This document shows, piece by piece, positions 35,433 through 45,582 of a stretch of DNA of 60,968 bases; the first letter of the stretch is position 1; the number at the start of each line of letters is the position of its first letter. Position numbers and translations under genes: made by a program. Source of the stretch: Methylobacterium sp. J-048. Lineage in GTDB: Bacteria > Pseudomonadota > Alphaproteobacteria > Rhizobiales > Beijerinckiaceae. Where the stretch lies: NCBI RefSeq assembly GCF_022829515.1, contig NZ_JAKSYL010000130.1, positions 1 through 60,968 on the forward strand, given 5' to 3'. The notes below the pieces were generated by a model, which was not told where the DNA came from, searched no databases, and worked only from the letters and a program-made list of their open reading frames with translations.

Positions 35433-36650
35433 TCACTCCTTCACCAACTTGCACGTGCTTTCGGAGAGCGGCTGGAATGCCTGCTCGCCGGGAATGGTCT
35501 TCAGGATCTTGTAGAAATCCCAAGGCCCCGCCGATTCTGACGGTGCTTTCACTTGGGCGAGGTACATGTCGTGCACCATGCGTCCGTCCGGGCGCAGCTT
35601 GGCGTTCCGCGCGAAGAAGTCCTGGATCGGCAGTTCGCGCATCTTGGCCATGACTCGCAGGCCGTCGTCGGTTCCGGCTGCCTCGGCCGCCTTGAGGAAG
35701 TGGAGCACGGCCGAATAGTCTCCGGCTTGCACCATGGTCGGCATCCGGCCGCCCATTCGCTCGCCGAAGCGCCGGGCGAAGGCGCGCGTCTGCTCATCCA
35801 TGTCCCAGTAGAAGCCCGTCGTCAGGATCATGCCTTGAGCGGCCGGCAGCCCGACGGAATAGATGTCGGTCAGGAAAATATTGAGACCGCCCAGCCTCTG
35901 TCCGCCCTGCAGGATCCCGAACTCGCTCGCCTGCTTGATCGTGTTGATCGTATCGACGCCGGCATTGGCCATGCCGATGAACTTCGCCCCCGAAGCCTGC
36001 GCCTGCAGCAGGTAGGACGAGAAGTCGGGGTTGGGGAACGGATGCTTGACCGATCCGAGCACCGTGCCGCCCTTGGCCTTGACGACACGGGTGACCTGCG
36101 CCTCCAGGTCGTGCCCGAAGGTGTAATCGGCCGTGATGAAGAACCACGTGTTCTTCGGATCGTCCGCCAGGGCCGAAGCCGTCCCGGCCGCGAGGGAGTA
36201 CGTGTCCCAGGTCCAGTGGGCGCCCGTCGGCGAACAGGCGGCGTTGGTCAGTGCCATGGAGCCGGCACCGGAGTTGATGTCGATCTTCCCCTTGCTGCGC
36301 GCCACCTCGCGCACGGCCAGACCGGCAACGGAGGAATTCGTATCGAAGATCGCGTCGACACCCTCTGTATCGAACCAACGGCGCGCGATCGACGAGGCGA
36401 TGTCCGCCTTGTTTTGATGGTCTGCGAAGATCAGCTCGACCTTTCGGCCATCGATCGGCCGGCCAAAATCCTCCACTGCGAGTTGCGCAGCTGTCACGGA
36501 TCCCCGGCCGGCGAGATCCGAATAACCGCCGGACATGTCGGTCAGAATGCCGATCTTGATGCCGCCATCGGCATATTGGGCGGATGCCGGTACGACGGTG
36601 AGGGCGGCGGCGCCGAACGCAGCGGCCGCCGTCAAGGAACGACTGATCAT
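35433..36650 (-). CDS. ABC transporter substrate-binding protein (Liv type)
   Basis: 405 residues. A signal peptide ends at VPASAQ (about 25). The Leu/Ile/Val-binding-protein fold begins IKIGILTDMSGGYSDLAGRG, and SGAGSMALTNAACSPTG is typical of members binding aromatic or aliphatic acids. ATG 36650 is preceded by GGAGGATATA. It is the last gene of the leftward set that starts at 49384 and adds a second binding protein to the Liv transporter there, perhaps with different specificity. Confidence 0.85.
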   Translation of the reverse strand: MISRSLTAAAAFGAAALTVVPASAQYADGGIKIGILTDMSGGYSDLAGRGSVTAAQLAVEDFGRPIDGRKVELIFADHQNKADIASSIARRWFDTEGVDAIFDTNSSVAGLAVREVARSKGKIDINSGAGSMALTNAACSPTGAHWTWDTYSLAAGTASALADDPKNTWFFITADYTFGHDLEAQVTRVVKAKGGTVLGSVKHPFPNPDFSSYLLQAQASGAKFIGMANAGVDTINTIKQASEFGILQGGQRLGGLNIFLTDIYSVGLPAAQGMILTTGFYWDMDEQTRAFARRFGERMGGRMPTMVQAGDYSAVLHFLKAAEAAGTDDGLRVMAKMRELPIQDFFARNAKLRPDGRMVHDMYLAQVKAPSESAGPWDFYKILKTIPGEQAFQPLSESTCKLVKE

Positions 36651-36769
36651 TATATCCTCCCGTATTTTATTGCTCTCGATGCGACCTCCCGACTTTGAAG
36701 AGATCGGGCAGCGCAACCACGCGACGCTGGTCAGCGACCGCTTACGGCAGAAGACATTCGTTCTGCCGT

Positions 36770-37066
36770 TCAAAGATAGCTTCGGCCGTCGAGGTAGGCC
36801 TTGCGCCAGCGCTTGATCTCGACACGGTCGAACAGGCCCACCTTGTGGAACGGGTCCGCCTGGATGAGTGCCTCGGCTTCCGCGCGGGTGTCGACATCGA
36901 CGACGTACAGGCCGCCGCCAGCATCGCTTCCGTCGTCGTTCAGCTTCGCGCCACAGGCCAGGAGCCTGTCCTTGATCCGGTCGAGGTAGACGAGATGCTC
37001 CGCACGATTGGCCTTGCGAAGGTCGAGGCTTCCGGCCTTGTCGAACGTTTCGATCATGTATGGCAT
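36770..37066 (-). CDS. YciI family protein
   Basis: 98 residues. The fold matches the YciI/YCII ferredoxin-like barrel: MPYMIETFDKAG at the start, RAEHLVYLDRIKDRLLACG, and the DPFHKVGLF motif whose His-Asp pair is proposed to be catalytic. Family members include small dehydrohalogenases and lyases of aromatic degradation. ATG 37066 was chosen over the open extension to 37249. It lies 14 bases downstream of the muconolactone isomerase gene, so the two are co-transcribed. Confidence 0.8.
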   Translation of the reverse strand: MPYMIETFDKAGSLDLRKANRAEHLVYLDRIKDRLLACGAKLNDDGSDAGGGLYVVDVDTRAEAEALIQADPFHKVGLFDRVEIKRWRKAYLDGRSYL

Positions 37067-37080
37067 GGACGTTAGACCCG

Positions 37081-37365
37081 TCAGTTGGCTGCGATGGCGG
37101 AAGGATGCTGCGCCAGTGGCGTGACGCTGATCGACATGTACGGATAGAGCGGCAGCGAACTCAGGATTTCGTGAAGCTCGTCGTTGCCGGCGGCGTCGAA
37201 CACGCTGTAGTTCGCGTACTGCCCGGCGATGCGCCAAAGGTGCCGCCACGTGCCCTCATGCTGCAGCTTCTGAGCATAGGCCTTTTCCTGGGCCTTCAGG
37301 CGATCCGCCTCCGATTTGGGCAGAGTGTCCGGGATGTTGACCTGCATGTGGACCATGTAGAGCAT
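37081..37365 (-). CDS. catC: Muconolactone delta-isomerase
   Basis: 94 residues, the normal size. MLYMVHMQVNIPDTLP, GTWRHLWRIAGQYANYSVFD and LPLYPYMSISVTPL are the conserved blocks of muconolactone isomerase, which converts muconolactone to 3-oxoadipate enol-lactone in the catechol branch of the beta-ketoadipate pathway. catA and catB are not nearby, so it may act on a related lactone within this operon. Confidence 0.85.
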   Translation of the reverse strand: MLYMVHMQVNIPDTLPKSEADRLKAQEKAYAQKLQHEGTWRHLWRIAGQYANYSVFDAAGNDELHEILSSLPLYPYMSISVTPLAQHPSAIAAN

Positions 37366-37598
37366 GACACCGATCCTTTATCGTCGTGGCTTCCGAACGC
37401 TTCCGACCTGGGACGCATTGCGGTGGATGTTGCCGACTATAGACGAGATCAAACTTAAAATGCCGCGGTGCCGTCGAGGCCGACGCGGACCTTCGTGCCT
37501 CACACGGCAGATGCTGCGGGCTGCTTTGCGCCTGAGCAGGGCCGGTACGACCTGATCCGCGCCGCTGCTCCCGGAGCGTTACCGGTGAGCGGCATGCC

Positions 37599-39221
37599 TC
37601 AGGCATCGCCGCGGATCAGGTCGGACGCCTTCTCGGCGATCATGAACACCGCCGCCTGCGTATTCCCGGAGACGATGCGCGGCATAACCGAGGCGTCGGC
37701 CACGCGAAGCCCCGTCACCCCGCGTACGCGCAGCTGCGGATCCGTGACCGACTCGGGATCGCCGCCCATCCGGCAGGTGCCGCAGATGTGGTAGATCGTC
37801 TGGCCGTCACGGCGGGCGAAGTCGAGCCAGTCCGCATCCGTCCGGCAGTCCGGACCTGGGTTGAGCTCAGTGCCGCGGAACCGGTCCATCGGCGCCTGCG
37901 CGACGATGGACCGGGCGATCTTCATCCCATCGACCATCGCACGGCGGTCTTCCTCCGTGGCGAGGAAGTTCGGGCGGATCGCCGGCGGCGTCAGCGGGTC
38001 GGGCGAGGCGGCGTGGATCGTGCCGCGCGATTCCGGCCGCAGTTGCGTGACGCCGATCGTCATGCCGGGCAGGCGATCGAGCTTGCGCTCGGCGGCATTG
38101 GCGTAGCTCGCGTGCATGAAGAAGTACTGCACGTCGGGCCCGTCGAGCCCCGGTCGCGTGCGCACGAAGCCATGAGCGAGGCCGGTCCCGAGCGACAGGA
38201 TCCCTTGCCGGGTGGCGAGGTAGCGCGCCGCCGCGAGGCCGAGGCGGAGGCCGCGGGTCTGCTCGTTCAGCGTCACCGGCAGGCGCACACGCCAGTTCAT
38301 GCGCGTGCAGTAATGGTCCATGTAGTTGGCGCCAACGCCCGGGAGCGCGCGCCGCACCGCCACGCCGAGCCCGGCGAGGATCGCCGGATCACCGAGGCCG
38401 GACAGCTCCAGGATCTGCGGGGTCTGGGCCGCCCCGGCGGCGAGGATCACCTCCCCGCGGCAACGGAAGAGCCGCTCGCGCCCGCCGACCAGCGCGGCAA
38501 TGCCGCTCGCCCGGTCCCGATCGAATTTCAGCCGCAGGACGTGCGCGTCCGTCACGACGGCGAGGTTCGCACGCGCCAGCGCAGGCCTCAGGTAGGCGTC
38601 AGCGGCGCTGACCCGCCGCCCGCGCCGCTGATTGACCTGATAATAGCCGAAGCCGTCCTGGCTCGCCGCGTTGTAGTCGGGATTGCGCGGATATCCGGCC
38701 GCCTGCGCGGCGGCGATGAGGGCTTCCGCGATCGCCGGCCGCTCGGCGACTTCGGTCAGCGGCAGCGGCCCGCCGCGGGCGCGCAGCGGATCGGGCGGCC
38801 CGTCGAAATCCTCGAGCCTGCGGAAATAGGGCAGCACGTCGGCGAAGCCCCAGCCGCGGCACCCGGCCTGCGCCCAGGCATCGTAATCCTGCGGCTGCCC
38901 GCGCACGTAGATCATGCCGTTGATCAGCGTCGAGCCGCCGAGGCCCCGGCCCCGCGGAACCGCGATCACCCGGCCCCCGGTCGCCTCCTCCGGCTCGGTT
39001 TGGAACCGCCAGTTGTAGGACGGGTGCTGGAGCATGCGGCTGAATCCGGCGGGGATCGAGACCCAGGGGCTGCGCGCGCGTCCCCCCGCCTCCAAGAGCA
39101 GCACCCGGTGCGTCCCGGATTCGCTCAGCCGGTTGGCCAGCACGCAGCCCGCCGTGCCGCCGCCCACGATCACGTAGTCGAAGTCACCCGCCGCAGCCGC
39201 GTCGATATCGATCCGTCCCAA
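37599..39221 (-). CDS. GMC family FAD oxidoreductase
   Basis: 540 residues, the usual length for choline-dehydrogenase-like GMC enzymes. The FAD motif VIVGGGTAGCVLANRLSES is at about 15-34, the signature GRGLGGSTLINGMIYVRG follows near 90, and the C-terminal catalytic region HICGTCRMGGD is intact. It oxidises an alcohol, passing electrons to a membrane acceptor. It starts 10 bases after the shikimate-dehydrogenase-like gene ends and is followed by a 233-bp gap before the isomerase gene. Confidence 0.85.
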   Translation of the reverse strand: MGRIDIDAAAAGDFDYVIVGGGTAGCVLANRLSESGTHRVLLLEAGGRARSPWVSIPAGFSRMLQHPSYNWRFQTEPEEATGGRVIAVPRGRGLGGSTLINGMIYVRGQPQDYDAWAQAGCRGWGFADVLPYFRRLEDFDGPPDPLRARGGPLPLTEVAERPAIAEALIAAAQAAGYPRNPDYNAASQDGFGYYQVNQRRGRRVSAADAYLRPALARANLAVVTDAHVLRLKFDRDRASGIAALVGGRERLFRCRGEVILAAGAAQTPQILELSGLGDPAILAGLGVAVRRALPGVGANYMDHYCTRMNWRVRLPVTLNEQTRGLRLGLAAARYLATRQGILSLGTGLAHGFVRTRPGLDGPDVQYFFMHASYANAAERKLDRLPGMTIGVTQLRPESRGTIHAASPDPLTPPAIRPNFLATEEDRRAMVDGMKIARSIVAQAPMDRFRGTELNPGPDCRTDADWLDFARRDGQTIYHICGTCRMGGDPESVTDPQLRVRGVTGLRVADASVMPRIVSGNTQAAVFMIAEKASDLIRGDA

Positions 39222-39231
39222 TGATCCAGCC

Positions 39232-40086
39232 TCACAATGCGCCCATGTGGCGGGCCATCAGGGCGATCTGGCGCTCCAGCATCGGCAGGCCTTTCTGGAT
39301 GCGGCAGCCCGCAGCCTGCGCCGCGGCGAGCAGCGGGGTCGTCTCGGGCGCCATGATCGCCTCGGCGACGAACTGGCCGGCATGGAGGGCGGTCAGATCG
39401 AAGGGGGTGGCGTCCTGCGGACGCATCCCGAGCGATGTGCCGTTGACGAGGAGGTCGTGGTCCGCCTGGCTTCCCTCGGCCGCGATGGCGAGGGTGGGGT
39501 AGGCGGCGCGCAGGCGTTCCGCCAGCGCCTGCGCGCGGTCGGCGGTGCGGTTCTGGATCGTCAGGCGCGCGACGCCTGCCTCCGCGAGCGCGAAGGCGAT
39601 GGCGCTCGCCGCGCCGCCGGCCCCTGCGAGCGCCGCGCTCCGGCCACAGGGCTCCACGCCCGAGGCACGCAGGGCCTCGACGAAGCCGATGCCGTCCAGC
39701 ATCGTGCCGACCATGCGCCCGTCCGCCTCGCGACGGACGCAGTTCACCGCTCCGATCTGCTCTGCCTCGCGGGTGAGCGCGTCGCACAAGCCGGTCATCG
39801 CCGTCTTGTGCGGCACCGTGGCGATGAAGCCGCCGAAATTGCGCAGGTGCCGGAGCCCCTCCATCACGGCAGTTAAGCCGTCCGCGGTCACGTGCAGCGG
39901 GACGAGGATCCCGTCCACCCCTTGACGGGCGAAGAGCGCGCCCATCACCTCGGGCGCCTTCACGTGGTAGATCGGGTCCGCCACGATCCCATAGACCCGG
40001 GTCCGTCCGCTGATCCCGGCCGCGGTGATCGCCCCGTCCATGGCCGCTCTCCCTTGCATGCCCTGCCTCGACCTGTCTCGGCTCAC
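39232..40086 (-). CDS. Shikimate dehydrogenase-like protein
   Basis: 284 residues from the first ATG; a start about 10-16 residues later (MQGRAAM or MDGAI) is equally possible. The AroE fold is clear: catalytic Lys in TVPHKTAM, Asp in MLDGIGF, NADP fold ALAGAGGAASAIAFALAE, and NGTSLGM. Placed in a catabolic operon with GMC and SDR enzymes, it is more likely a quinate/shikimate-type or hydroxy-acid dehydrogenase than the housekeeping AroE. It overlaps the upstream SDR by 4 bases. Confidence 0.8.
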   Translation of the reverse strand: MSRDRSRQGMQGRAAMDGAITAAGISGRTRVYGIVADPIYHVKAPEVMGALFARQGVDGILVPLHVTADGLTAVMEGLRHLRNFGGFIATVPHKTAMTGLCDALTREAEQIGAVNCVRREADGRMVGTMLDGIGFVEALRASGVEPCGRSAALAGAGGAASAIAFALAEAGVARLTIQNRTADRAQALAERLRAAYPTLAIAAEGSQADHDLLVNGTSLGMRPQDATPFDLTALHAGQFVAEAIMAPETTPLLAAAQAAGCRIQKGLPMLERQIALMARHMGAL

Positions 40087-40889
40087 GTCATGTACAGGCC
40101 GCCGGCCACGTCGACGGTCTGGCCGGTGACGAAGCTGGCTTCCGCGGAGGTCAGGTAGAGGGCGAGGTCCGCGACCTCCTCAGGGACGCCGAGGCGGCCC
40201 ATCGGCGTCAGGCGGGCCTGTTCGTCGTTGACCGCGCGGCCCACCGCCCGGACCATCGGGGTCTCGATCCGGCCCGGCGCGATCGCGTTGACGCGGATAC
40301 CGAACGGGCCGAGCTCGGCCGCGAGGTGCTTGGTAAGGCCGATCAGCCCCGCCTTCGAGGCCGCATAATGGCAGGCGACGATCGGCGAGTAGGTCTTGCC
40401 CGCCACCGAGGACAGGTTGACGATCCAGCCGCGCTCCGCCGCGCGCATCGCCGGAATCAGCGCCCGGACGGTGTTGAACGCCCCCGTCAGATTCACCGCG
40501 ACGACGCGGTTCCACTCGGCCGGATCCATCTCCCAGACGCGGTGGGCCGCTCCGTCGTGCTTGGGCGAGATGCCGGCATTGTTGACCACCGTGTCGAACG
40601 CGCCGCCCAGCGCAACGGCGGCCTCGGACAGGGCCGCCTCGACCGCCGGATAATCGGCGACGTCGAGCTGCATCGCTAGAGCGCGCCCGCCCGCCATCTC
40701 GATGGCCGCGACCGTCGCGGCCACATCGTCCGGGTTCACGTCGGCGACGCCGACCCGAGCACCGCGCGCGCCGAAACCCTCCGCGATCGCCCGACCGATC
40801 CCGCGCCCGGCTCCCGTGACGAGGACGCGCCGGTCGGCATGGCTCGGTCGCCGCGCGATCGCCTCCGGGTTCGTCTCCCGCTCGGTCAT
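40083..40889 (-). CDS. SDR family oxidoreductase (FabG-like)
   Basis: 268 residues. VLVTGAGRGIGRAIAEG binds NAD(P), VVNNAGISP and NLSSVAGKTYSPIVACHYAA followed by SK carry the Asn-Ser-Tyr-Lys tetrad, and the protein ends FVTGQTVDVAGGLYMT as in FabG-like enzymes. A secondary alcohol or 3-hydroxyacid substrate is likely. ATG 40889 starts one base after the stop of LivF, and its own stop overlaps the next gene, so coupling is tight. Confidence 0.85.
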   Translation of the reverse strand: MTERETNPEAIARRPSHADRRVLVTGAGRGIGRAIAEGFGARGARVGVADVNPDDVAATVAAIEMAGGRALAMQLDVADYPAVEAALSEAAVALGGAFDTVVNNAGISPKHDGAAHRVWEMDPAEWNRVVAVNLTGAFNTVRALIPAMRAAERGWIVNLSSVAGKTYSPIVACHYAASKAGLIGLTKHLAAELGPFGIRVNAIAPGRIETPMVRAVGRAVNDEQARLTPMGRLGVPEEVADLALYLTSAEASFVTGQTVDVAGGLYMT

Positions 40890-40890
40890 T

Positions 40891-41581
<691 letters not shown>

Positions 41582-41595
<14 letters not shown>

Positions 41596-43387
41596 GGACG
41601 AACTCCTTGCCGAGATACGCCTCGATCACGGCGGGATCGCGCACGACGTCCTGCGGGCTGCCCTGAGCGATGATCTGCCCGGAACTCAGGACGATCACCC
41701 GGTCGGACAGCGCCATCACCGCCTGCATGACGTGCTCGATGGCGATGATGCTGACGCCGGAATCGCGGATCGACAGCATCAGGTCGATGGCGCGGCGCAC
41801 ATCGGTCTGGTTGATGCCGGCCATCACCTCGTCGAGGAGCAGCACGCGCGGGCGCATCGCCATCACGCGGGCGACCTCGAGCCGCTTGAGGCCGCCGATG
41901 GTGAGGCCGCGGGCCTCACTTTGGAGCCAGGGCGCGAGCCCCATCCGCTCGGCGGTCTCGCGCGCGACCTCCCGCGCCTCGCGCACGTCGCGGTGGCGGT
42001 AGAAGGCGCCGACCATGATGTTCTCCTCGACCGTCATGGCCGCGAAGGGCTGCACGATCTGGAAGGTCCGGCCGACGCCGAGGGCGGCGAAATCCGCCGG
42101 TCGGCCTGGTCTGTGCCAGGTCCCGTCCGGCGCGCGGACGCTCACCGATCCGGCATCGGGCTTCAGGAAGCCGGAGATCATGTTGAAGACCGTGGTCTTG
42201 CCGGCCCCGTTCGGACCGATCAGGCCGAGGATTTCGCCCTCGCGGAGCGTGAAGCCGACATCGTTGGTTACGTGCAGGCCGCCGAAGCGCTTCTGCAGGC
42301 CTTCGACCCGGATGAGGGCATCGCCGCCCGGCCGCCGCTCCGCCACCCGCGGTGCAGCCGCGACCGCACCGGCTTGTACCCCGCGGACGCCTGTCTTCGT
42401 CCGTGTGAAGCGCGCGACGAGCCCCATCAGGCCGTTGGGCAGGAACAGGACGACGAGCACCAGCACGAGACCATAGACGAGCCCGTGGAGCCCGAGCGCC
42501 TTCGCGCCCAGCCAGCCTCGGGCGAACTCGGTGATCGGCACGAGGAGGAGCGCGCCGAGCAGCGGTCCGAACACCGTGCCCAGCCCGCCGATCAGAGCGA
42601 ACATCGCGATCTGGATCGACAGGGTCAGCGAAAACACCGCCGCCGGCTCGATGAAGGTCAGATACATGGCGTGGAAGGTGCCGACCATCGCGGTCAGCGC
42701 CCCCGACACCGCCACGGCCACGAGCCGCATGCCCACCGTCGGCACGCCCGCGGCGCGGGCGGCCGATTCCCGCTCGCGGGTCGCGACGAGGTAGAATCCG
42801 ATCCGGTGGGTCCGCATCCACCACGCGACCGCCAGCGTCAGCAGCAGCAACCCGAAGGCGATGGCCAGGGGCGGCCAGCGATCCCGGAACACCATCCAGG
42901 CCCAGCCGAACTTGAGCGGGATCATCAGCCCGGTGGCGCCCCCGGTCAGGTCCCGGAAGTGCAGAGCCAGCACGCGGAAGACTTCGAGGAAGGCGATCGT
43001 CGCCAGAGAGAAGAACGGCCCGTGCAGCCGGAAGCACGGATAGCTGATGGCGAGCGCCACCAGCATGGCGAGGGCGGCGCCCGCCACCATGCCGATCCAC
43101 GGGCTGATCCCGGCGCCGACGAGCAGCATGCCGCAATAGGCGCCGAGCCCGTAGAAGATGCCGTGGCCGAGGGAGAGCTGGCCGGCGTAGCCGCCGACGA
43201 TGTTCCAGGCGGTCGAGAGCGCCGCGAAGACGCAGATCGTGATGAAGACGTGGTAGACGAACGGATTGCCGATCGCCACCGGGACGGCCACGAGCGCCGC
43301 AAGAACGAGAGCCAGGGCCACGGCGCCCGGGCGCGGGAGCGCGGCGCGCACGGGGACCGGTGTCGCGGGGATCGGGATATCGGTCAT
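41582..43387 (-). CDS. Fused LivM permease and LivG ATP-binding protein
   Basis: 601 residues. Residues about 1-325 are the LivM permease (GNPFVYHVFITICVFAALST, GYAGQLSLGHGIFYGLGAYC, and about nine helices, ending FLPNGLMGLVARF). A 40-residue Ala-rich linker leads to the LivG ATPase: Walker A IGPNGAGKTT, signature LTIGGLKRLEVARVM and VLLLDEVMAGI. LivM-LivG fusions are known in rhizobia-like bacteria. One chain thus provides channel and motor. A 10-base gap separates it from livH. Confidence 0.9.
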
Positions 43388-43397
43388 CGCGGCCCCC

Positions 43398-44285
43398 TCA
43401 CGGCGAGACGTGGGACAGCCGAAGCTGTCGCCCGAAGAGGCCCGAGGGCTTCAGGATCAGGATCGCCAGGAACACGCCGAAGACGGCGACCTCGCGCATG
43501 TCGGCGCCGACATAGAAGCCGGTGACGCTGTCGATCAGGCCGATCAGGATCGCCCCGACGAAAGCGCCGCGGATCGAGCCGAGGCCGCCGAGCACGACGA
43601 TCACGAAGGCGATCAGCACGAAGTAGGTGCCACTGTTGGGCGAGGTCGGATAGAGCGGCGCGATCAGCACCGCGGCTACCCCGACGCAGGCCGCGCCGAT
43701 GCCGAAGGTCAGGGCGTAGATCCGGTTCACGTCGATGCCCATCAGCTCGGCCGCGGCGCGGTTCTGGGCCACGGCCCGGATCGCCCGTCCCGTGCGCGTT
43801 CGCGCCAGGAACGTCTGCAGCCCCGCCACCAGCAGGATCGCCGTGCCGAGGATCACGACCTGCCCGAGCAGCACCCGCACCGGCCCGATCTGCAGCGGCT
43901 GGCGCAGGCCCGACGGCGGCGTGTTGGCGATGTCGGCCCCGAAGACGAGAAGGGCGAGATTGATCAGCACCGTCGACAGGCCGACCGTGGCGAAGATCTG
44001 GATGTGATGATCGCCCGCGGCGAGCAGCGGCTGGATCAGGAACCGCTGGGTCAGGGCGCCCAGAAGGAACAGAACGGGGACGACGAGGATCACTGCGGCG
44101 AAAGGGTGGAGGCCGAGCCCGGTCACGGCGAGGTAGGTCAGGTACATCCCGACCATCAGGAACTCGCCGTGGGCGAAGTTGACCACCTTCACGATGCCGA
44201 AGATCAGAGTCAGCCCGACGCTGACGATGGCGAATAGGCCGCCGAGCATCACGCCGTTCGCAAACACCTGGAGGAAGACGTCCAT
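43398..44285 (-). CDS. livH: Branched-chain-type ABC transporter permease LivH
   Basis: 295 residues with about eight membrane helices. GLTLIFGIVKVVNFAHGEF near the start and LGGLGSIRGAFVGAILIGL near the end are the LivH family signatures. It begins 21 bases after livK ends and pairs with the LivM half of the next protein to form the inner-membrane channel. Confidence 0.9.
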   Translation of the reverse strand: MDVFLQVFANGVMLGGLFAIVSVGLTLIFGIVKVVNFAHGEFLMVGMYLTYLAVTGLGLHPFAAVILVVPVLFLLGALTQRFLIQPLLAAGDHHIQIFATVGLSTVLINLALLVFGADIANTPPSGLRQPLQIGPVRVLLGQVVILGTAILLVAGLQTFLARTRTGRAIRAVAQNRAAAELMGIDVNRIYALTFGIGAACVGVAAVLIAPLYPTSPNSGTYFVLIAFVIVVLGGLGSIRGAFVGAILIGLIDSVTGFYVGADMREVAVFGVFLAILILKPSGLFGRQLRLSHVSP

Positions 44286-44306
44286 CCCCGATCTCCGTGA
44301 CGGCGG

Positions 44307-45515
44307 TTATCGGCGCGTCTGCATCGGCGCGACGGCGGCGCTCTCGGGATAGACCGTGACGAGCCTGCCGCCCTGCCACTGCATGCCCATCATCGCGGCC
44401 CGCTCGTTCTGGTTGTTCTTGCCGAACTTGAACCCGTAGCCGACCGCGGTGACGCCGTCCTTCACGTCGATGCCCTGTGCCGCCTTGATGATGGTGTCGG
44501 GCTCGAAGCCCTTCGCCTTGTCGATGGCCTGGAGGATGAGCTTGGCGCCGACGTAGTTGTTGAGCGAGTGCCCGGAGCGCGGCGCGGCGCCGTATTTCTT
44601 CCGGTAGGCCGCCACGAAGGTTTCGAGGCCGGGCGTGTACTGCGTGTTGACGAGGTACTGAGTGAAGTCTGTGTCGAGGACGCCCTCGATGACTGTGTGC
44701 CCGACCGCGTCGGCGGTTGGCTGCATCGAGTATCCGCCGCCGCCGCCGATGATGGCGCCCGGCTTGAATCCCGCCTCGTTGGCCTGCTGGAGGAACAGAA
44801 CGGAATCGTTCTGGTAGGAGGTCTGGAGCAGGACGTCGATGCCGCGTCCCTTCAAGTCGAGGACGAGGGAGGACATGTCGATCGTCGCGGCCGGATAGCC
44901 CTGTGCGGTCACGACGTTGAGCTTGGACTGGACGGCATACTTCTTCTGGAAGCCCGCCACCGAGGTGCCGTAGCTCGAATCCTCGTAGATGATGCCGATC
45001 TTCAGGTCCTCGGGCTTCTTGCCGAGCCCGGCCGCGACCTTGTTGACGATCATCTCAACCGCGAGCTTGGCCATGTCCTCGGCCGTCGGGTTGGTGCGGT
45101 AGAGATACTGTAGCCCGCGCCCGGTCACCTCCTCGGCCACCGCGCCGAGCTCGAAATACGGGATGCCCGACAGCTCGGCCACCTGGCTCGCGGCGATCGA
45201 GCGGGCCGACGAATAGGAACCGAAGATCGCCACCACCCGCTCCAGGGAGATGAGGCGGCGCGCCTCACCGATCGCCTGGTTGTTGTCGACCGCATCGCCC
45301 CGGGCGAGCACGACCTTCTGCCCCTGGACGCCGCCCGCGGCGTTGATCTCGTCGACGGCGATCTCGACGCCCCGTGCGCTCTCCTCGCCCAGGAGCGCGA
45401 GTTGCCCGCTGAACGGGAAGAGCGCGCCGAACGTCACGTCGGCGGCCCAGGCCGTCGCCTGGGCCGCGGCGCCCAGCGCTAGGGCGGCGGCGAGTGCACG
45501 CGCCAGAACTCTCAT
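44307..45515 (-). CDS. ABC transporter substrate-binding protein (LivK-like)
   Basis: 402 residues. A signal peptide ends at TAWAAD (about 25), and the binding-protein fold starts VTFGALFPFSGQLALLGEES. Divergence from true leucine-binding proteins and the operon's catabolic enzymes suggest an organic-acid ligand. It is the binding protein encoded directly with the permeases; the distal one at 35433 is a second candidate. Confidence 0.85.
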   Translation of the reverse strand: MRVLARALAAALALGAAAQATAWAADVTFGALFPFSGQLALLGEESARGVEIAVDEINAAGGVQGQKVVLARGDAVDNNQAIGEARRLISLERVVAIFGSYSSARSIAASQVAELSGIPYFELGAVAEEVTGRGLQYLYRTNPTAEDMAKLAVEMIVNKVAAGLGKKPEDLKIGIIYEDSSYGTSVAGFQKKYAVQSKLNVVTAQGYPAATIDMSSLVLDLKGRGIDVLLQTSYQNDSVLFLQQANEAGFKPGAIIGGGGGYSMQPTADAVGHTVIEGVLDTDFTQYLVNTQYTPGLETFVAAYRKKYGAAPRSGHSLNNYVGAKLILQAIDKAKGFEPDTIIKAAQGIDVKDGVTAVGYGFKFGKNNQNERAAMMGMQWQGGRLVTVYPESAAVAPMQTRR

Positions 45516-45582
45516 CGTTTCCTCCCGTGTCAGTCGTCGACCCGGCGCTTCGCGCGCCTTCTCGTCAGGTCGGTCGGCGGCC

